Shown one piece after another: positions 27,077-30,439 of a stretch of 30,439 nucleotides of DNA. Positions within the stretch are counted from its first letter, which is position 1. Each line of letters opens with the position of its first letter. The notes beneath the pieces were generated by a model. The model saw only the letters and a list, made by a program, of their open reading frames with translations, was not told where the DNA came from and searched no databases. This DNA is from Chitinophagaceae bacterium (GTDB lineage: Bacteria; Bacteroidota; Bacteroidia; Chitinophagales; Chitinophagaceae): the NCBI GenBank assembly GCA_016721085.1, contig JADKJI010000061.1, positions 1-30,439 of the forward strand, read 5' to 3'. The position numbers and the translations under genes were made by a program.

Positions 27077-27940
27077 TGAAATGCTGATGGTTTGGGTATC
27101 TCTACCCCACCAAACACTCGTTTTATGATGCCTATTCCCCTTTCATTAGTATTGTGTCTTAAGCAGTACCAATGCACAATCAAAACCACAACTACGTCTC
27201 CGATTCGGAGCCTCTAAGCATTCTGACTAAGGTTGCTTCTGATAACAATGGACCATATAAGATGAATAATGCACCATCAATCCAACTTGCATCCCGGGAT
27301 TGGAGGCAGACCTTTTAAGCCATTAAATAAGGAAGGCCGCGGATTGGTTCGGCATCTTTATGAATGTTTCAAACCTTCGCCATTGATATCAACACTTTCA
27401 AGAAATTCAACACCATGCCTTCAAGTCGAAACTGTTAAAGTCATCCCCGACACCACGTATCGCCTTTACGTTTGAAAAGAAAGACTTGGTAAAAGAAGCG
27501 ATCAGATCAAAAAAATTATATATCAGCATTTTCGAGCCATCGGCATTTCCTTCAATCCACGGGAGATGGCCGGGTAGCTGGATGGGTAAGGAAGTTGGTG
27601 ATGGTATCACTGCGACGGAAAGCATATAAAGGTGTATTTTAACGGCCCTGGAAGCAGTCAACTAGCAGGTTACTTCACTCAAGTAAGAGCACATAAACGG
27701 CAACTCTTTCACCAGACACTTCCCGGTGACCTTCGATATAATATCCAAAACCAAAGGAGAAAACTGTATTTGTTGGGGAAACCAACCTTGACTTATGGCA
27801 TTACCAATAAATACTACATCGACATGAGTTATACTCTCGACGCCCAGGAAAAAGGTGGTAGATTAAAAGATAAAGGAACCAAACCTTCAATTGAACCTGC
27901 TCATTCCATTATACACTTCTTAGGAAATAATAGAGCACTC
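27077..27940 (+). pseudogene. Broken coding region, unrecognised
   Basis: Protein-like fragments in several plus-strand frames suggest one gene with many breaks: WFGYLYPTKHSFYDAYSPF, SILTKVASDNNGPYKMNNAP, FAIDINTFKKFNTM, IAFTFEKKDLVKEAIRSKKLYI, GRWPGSWMGKEVGDGITATES and KVYFNGPGSSQLAGYFTQ. I recognise no family. The ends are approximate. Strand is supported by the run of linked fragments and by the hairpin tract after 27955. The minus-strand frame 27407-27661 is judged a shadow. Confidence 0.4.
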
Positions 27941-27954
27941 AAATCAAAATGTTT

Positions 27955-28060
27955 TAACCGCAGAGACGCGGAGACGCAGAGTAAACCACCTCCGCGTCTC
28001 CGCGTCTCTGAAGTCAACCTATTGGCTGTTCATTCCCAAATTCTCAAATTTTCAAATTTT
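27955..28060 (+). repeat. Hairpin module and simple repeat
   Basis: CCGCAGAGACGCGGAGACG (27959) pairs with CTCCGCGTCTCCGCGTCTCTG (ending 28010). After a TATTGGCTGTTC string come three ATTTTCAA-type copies (28041-28066). The modules match the plus-strand tracts. Confidence 0.82.
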
Positions 28061-28084
28061 CAAATTTGCCTTCCCACGCTCACG

Positions 28085-29423
28085 TCATACGACAACACCG
28101 CCCTCCTCAACTGCCACAAACACAAACTTGGGATTACTGCTACTATACACAAAAATCAGTTCGCTCATTGATTATAATCCTTGGCACACTAATATATCAT
28201 ACACATAAAACAACCTTAACTTACCCAATGGAATTAATCCTGCGCGCCTAACCAATATACTACTAAACACTTCACTCTCGTCCTATCTTTATCCCCACAC
28301 AAACACCAAATGTCCTGTATCATCATCATTTAGATATTTCACCAGATGATTCTTCAATTGTAAAGCCCTGAAGCTGTTAGCCTTCCACCTCGAAAATTCA
28401 ATCATTGGCATGACGAACATTTATCTGATGCTTATCCAGAAGATGAATTCCCAATCCTTGCGAGGCTTCTCTAATGTCTTTTATCAACATCTGATTTTCA
28501 GGATGTAGAACATATCTGTTCAATACCTGATTTTATACACATCCGACATACTTCCAATAGGAAACTTGATACTGAATAATTCATCACGACGATAGATGCC
28601 CAACCAATATTAATTCTGGTACCTGTTGAGTCCTTCAGTAATGGAAGATTGAAAGCATTCTGATAATGGCCCCCGAGTAACTGCTTGCCCTTGAATGGAC
28701 CATTCTTTACTCATACAACATCACCATTAGCCTGGTCATTATACAGAAACTTCCTGGAACCTTAAGATGGTCTCTTCAATTAATGACATACCTGCCAAGT
28801 CATCCGTAGAAACCAGTGTCTTCCATTCGTACACAATATTTGTCTTAGAATCGAATAAACAGATAATTAATAATTCGTATCGTCCCGGAGCTGCCACCCA
28901 ATTGGTACTGCCTGTAAGCAATGGACTTAAAATTTAAATAGAGTCACTGGATATTAACATTTTAATCAAGAGGTGTATGGCTTAAATGAATCTATCTCAC
29001 TTTTATAAATTGATTCCTAAGCCACGTGGTGTTTATAAAAGTTACTTCAGCGGATAAGAACTGCTGATATTCGGAAAAAGGAACCTTCCTGTTCACTTCA
29101 TACTGAATCTGCATCACTATCCAACACCGTAGCCAACATTATCAACTCTTCAATCTCTATATCAAACAAGAGTTGCTGCCGCAATCCGAACCGAACACAT
29201 GAAGAAACCCGAATTTCGAAATCGCCAACAATGTGTTTTGCAACTCTGGCGGAGAATGATACCACCCTTGAAGTTAATCTTGACAGTATAATGTTTCTCC
29301 GTTGAACGGTTTTGGGTAAGAAGTTACGAGCCAAAGCCTCTATCAAATATCCTAATTTAAAAGGATAAACAGGTGTTCGCAAAAAGGATTGAATTTTAAT
29401 TTCTTTTACTTCAATTTGTCCAT
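28085..29423 (-). pseudogene. Broken minus-strand gene, unrecognised
   Basis: Linked minus-strand fragments suggest one gene of about 440 residues with many breaks. From its 5' end: VQYEVNRKVPFSEYQQFLSA, EVTFINTTWLRNQFIKV, then LTGSTNWVAAPGRYELLIIC, LFDSKTNIVYEWKTLVSTDD, GPFKGKQLLGGHYQNAFNLP, DELFSIKFPIGSMSDVYK, NRYVLHPENQMLIKDIREAS, LGIHLLDKHQINVRHAND, LQGFTIEESSGEI and a last frame ending VFVAVEEGGVVV with a TGA at 28085-28087. The ATG at 29423 abuts a hairpin module. I recognise no family. Both ends are approximate. Confidence 0.5.
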
Positions 29424-29492
29424 TTTTTTTACCGCAGAGACGTGGAGACGCAGAGTTACTCACCCCGCGCCTCCGCGTCTCTGCGGTAAAAA
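29424..29492. repeat. Inverted-repeat hairpin module
   Basis: TTTTTTTACCGCAGAGACG(T)GGAG pairs with CTCCGCGTCTCTGCGGTAAAAA, with one T opposite G in the stem (a wobble in plus-strand RNA). The stem is flanked by T on the left and A on the right, so it is not a canonical terminator on either strand. Confidence 0.85.
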
Positions 29493-30439
29493 TGAATTGA
29501 TCCTTTGTGAATTAGCATAAGCCGGTCCTATGGCAGCCGTACGAGTATGGAATAAAACTTCCCGCCTCCCCGGTTATCAAACCTATCCCTATTCCACTTA
29601 CATTTTGCACTTTTTCCAAAACCACCAACACCACCCATATCTGCAAAATTGCAATATCCACTACACAAAGGCAATTTCTCTTGCAACGCGGACAAAAAGT
29701 AGATGTTGGCGTTTTCAGTTTCCATCATATTTTTCATGAAGCAATACATGCATTTTACCCGGCCTGCGACAAGGGGCTTTCTGGTGCTATTAAAAAAACT
29801 TGTGGTTTCTCCCAGAATTATTTTGCCTATGAATATCAATTGAAGAAAACGCAGAAATTCTTCAACCCTTTTACCTTCTTTGCATTAATTATTGCGATTT
29901 ATGCAGCACCTTCAAAAACAGGGAATTAGATATAAAGAAGAGATTTGCACCAGGTAAATAAGCCAGATATGGACATGTATTCCAACTTTTAATACGACAT
30001 ACTTATTATCAGATTCCACTACATGACTTTTATTGTTTGGCTACTACACTATAAGAAATCAAAACTTCTTCCTGGTGAGTACCATACTATCCATGATTAT
30101 AATTTCACAACTATCTATCTTTAACACCTTAATTTCTAAATCGGCAACTATTGGCTCTAACCTTATTTTTCATTCAACTCTAAAAGGGTCTTGATGAAAG
30201 TATGTTTTTTCAATCTTAATAAGTTACCAAGTAATTTTTACAACTGTTTTTCAGTTCCATGAGAGACTGCACAAACAAAACCTGTCCAAAAACTTTGTTT
30301 GTGGTGTCGGATATATAGCTATTGAAATATCCCTATCGATGTGCCCCACTATCTGGGCTTTCCCTTCCGCCACTTTAACGGATTAGGAATATTCTATATG
30401 TATGGAATAAATGTCCTAAGTGGCAATTAAAAAACCAAC
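29493..30439. other. Unassigned stretch, probably coding but unreadable
   Basis: No gene can be supported. Open frames on both strands are short and overlap each other (for example 29528-29839 minus and 29681-29929 plus), and none has a recognisable motif. A minus-strand fragment GIGIGLITGEAGSFIPYSYG near 29540 and a fragment GHIDRDISIAIYPTPQTKF near 30280-30340 hint at minus-strand coding. The density of breaks is as high as in the preceding genes, and no repeat modules occur here. Confidence 0.4.

Noticed and set aside
27407..27661. Minus-strand gene of 84 residues
   Set aside because: Plus-strand fragments over the same bases link up into a longer protein-like series with breaks, and the minus frame shows no motif.
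19275..29423. A decaying genomic island of true pseudogenes
   Set aside because: No mobile element genes or att-like ends were seen, motifs remain intact across frames, and breaks are dense single-base losses in every gene, which fits read error better.
29528..29929. Overlapping genes on both strands near the right end
   Set aside because: Both frames are short, lack motifs and overlap; with the break density here neither can be chosen.

Overview
The window looks like a chromosomal piece of a Bacteroidota bacterium, most likely from the Chitinophagales/Chitinophagaceae (inference). The evidence is the gene content: a thioredoxin-TIGR03435 fusion, a long ELWxxDGT-repeat secreted protein, a LytTR regulator without a receiver domain, a DoxX-like/DUF6544 protein, a secreted Gfo/Idh/MocA protein, a secreted GH3, lipoboxes, and a lack of clear Shine-Dalgarno sites. 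No rRNA, tRNA, transposase, integrase, CRISPR array or phage gene was recognised.

Layout. (1) 1-3.7 kb: an OmpR-type response regulator and its histidine kinase (minus strand), divergent from a secreted thioredoxin/TIGR03435 protein (plus strand). The kinase and the thioredoxin gene are each split by several frameshifts. (2) 3.7-7.5 kb: a lipoprotein and a serine beta-lactamase-like lipoprotein, separated by long repeat tracts. (3) 7.5-10.3 kb: an intact four-gene operon (ABC ATPase, membrane subunit, YtrA-like GntR repressor, DUF2807-like protein) with a palindromic operator touching its first start codon. (4) 10.9-15.3 kb: a minus-strand pair (974-aa ELWxxDGT protein overlapping a LytTR regulator) divergent from a PAS-LuxR regulator. 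(5) 15.6-18.5 kb: a frameshifted secreted protein of unknown function and a small three-helix membrane protein preceded by two direct repeats phased at 21 bp. (6) 18.5-19.2 kb: a tandem array of about 115-bp units and a perfect 16-bp palindrome. (7) 19.3-30.4 kb: DUF3365 heme protein, DUF2202 protein, exported SAM methyltransferase, GH3 glycosidase, Gfo/Idh/MocA protein, DUF6544 protein, and at least two unrecognised genes, all split by many single-base frameshifts.

Two features dominate. First, nearly every gap that follows a gene 3' end is filled by a composite of short repeat modules: an AGTTGTACGTTATAAG module, a CCTGTATTGGCTGTTGGC module, GCATCCAGCATCAAGC strings, GTCGC-GCA-GCGAC mini-hairpins, and a CTTTGCGTCTTTGCG / CGCAGAGACGCGGAG hairpin. 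The modules keep one orientation on the plus strand, start at or inside stop codons, and are absent from operon junctions and from the two divergent promoter gaps. I know of no name for this arrangement, and it is the best candidate here for something undescribed. Second, frame breaks are absent from 4.7-15.3 kb but present on both sides and become very dense to the right, while the encoded protein families remain recognisable. That favours uncorrected sequencing or assembly error over biological decay.

Limits: family names come from reading motifs by eye. Ends of broken genes are reconstructed by following similarity across frames and are approximate where stated.
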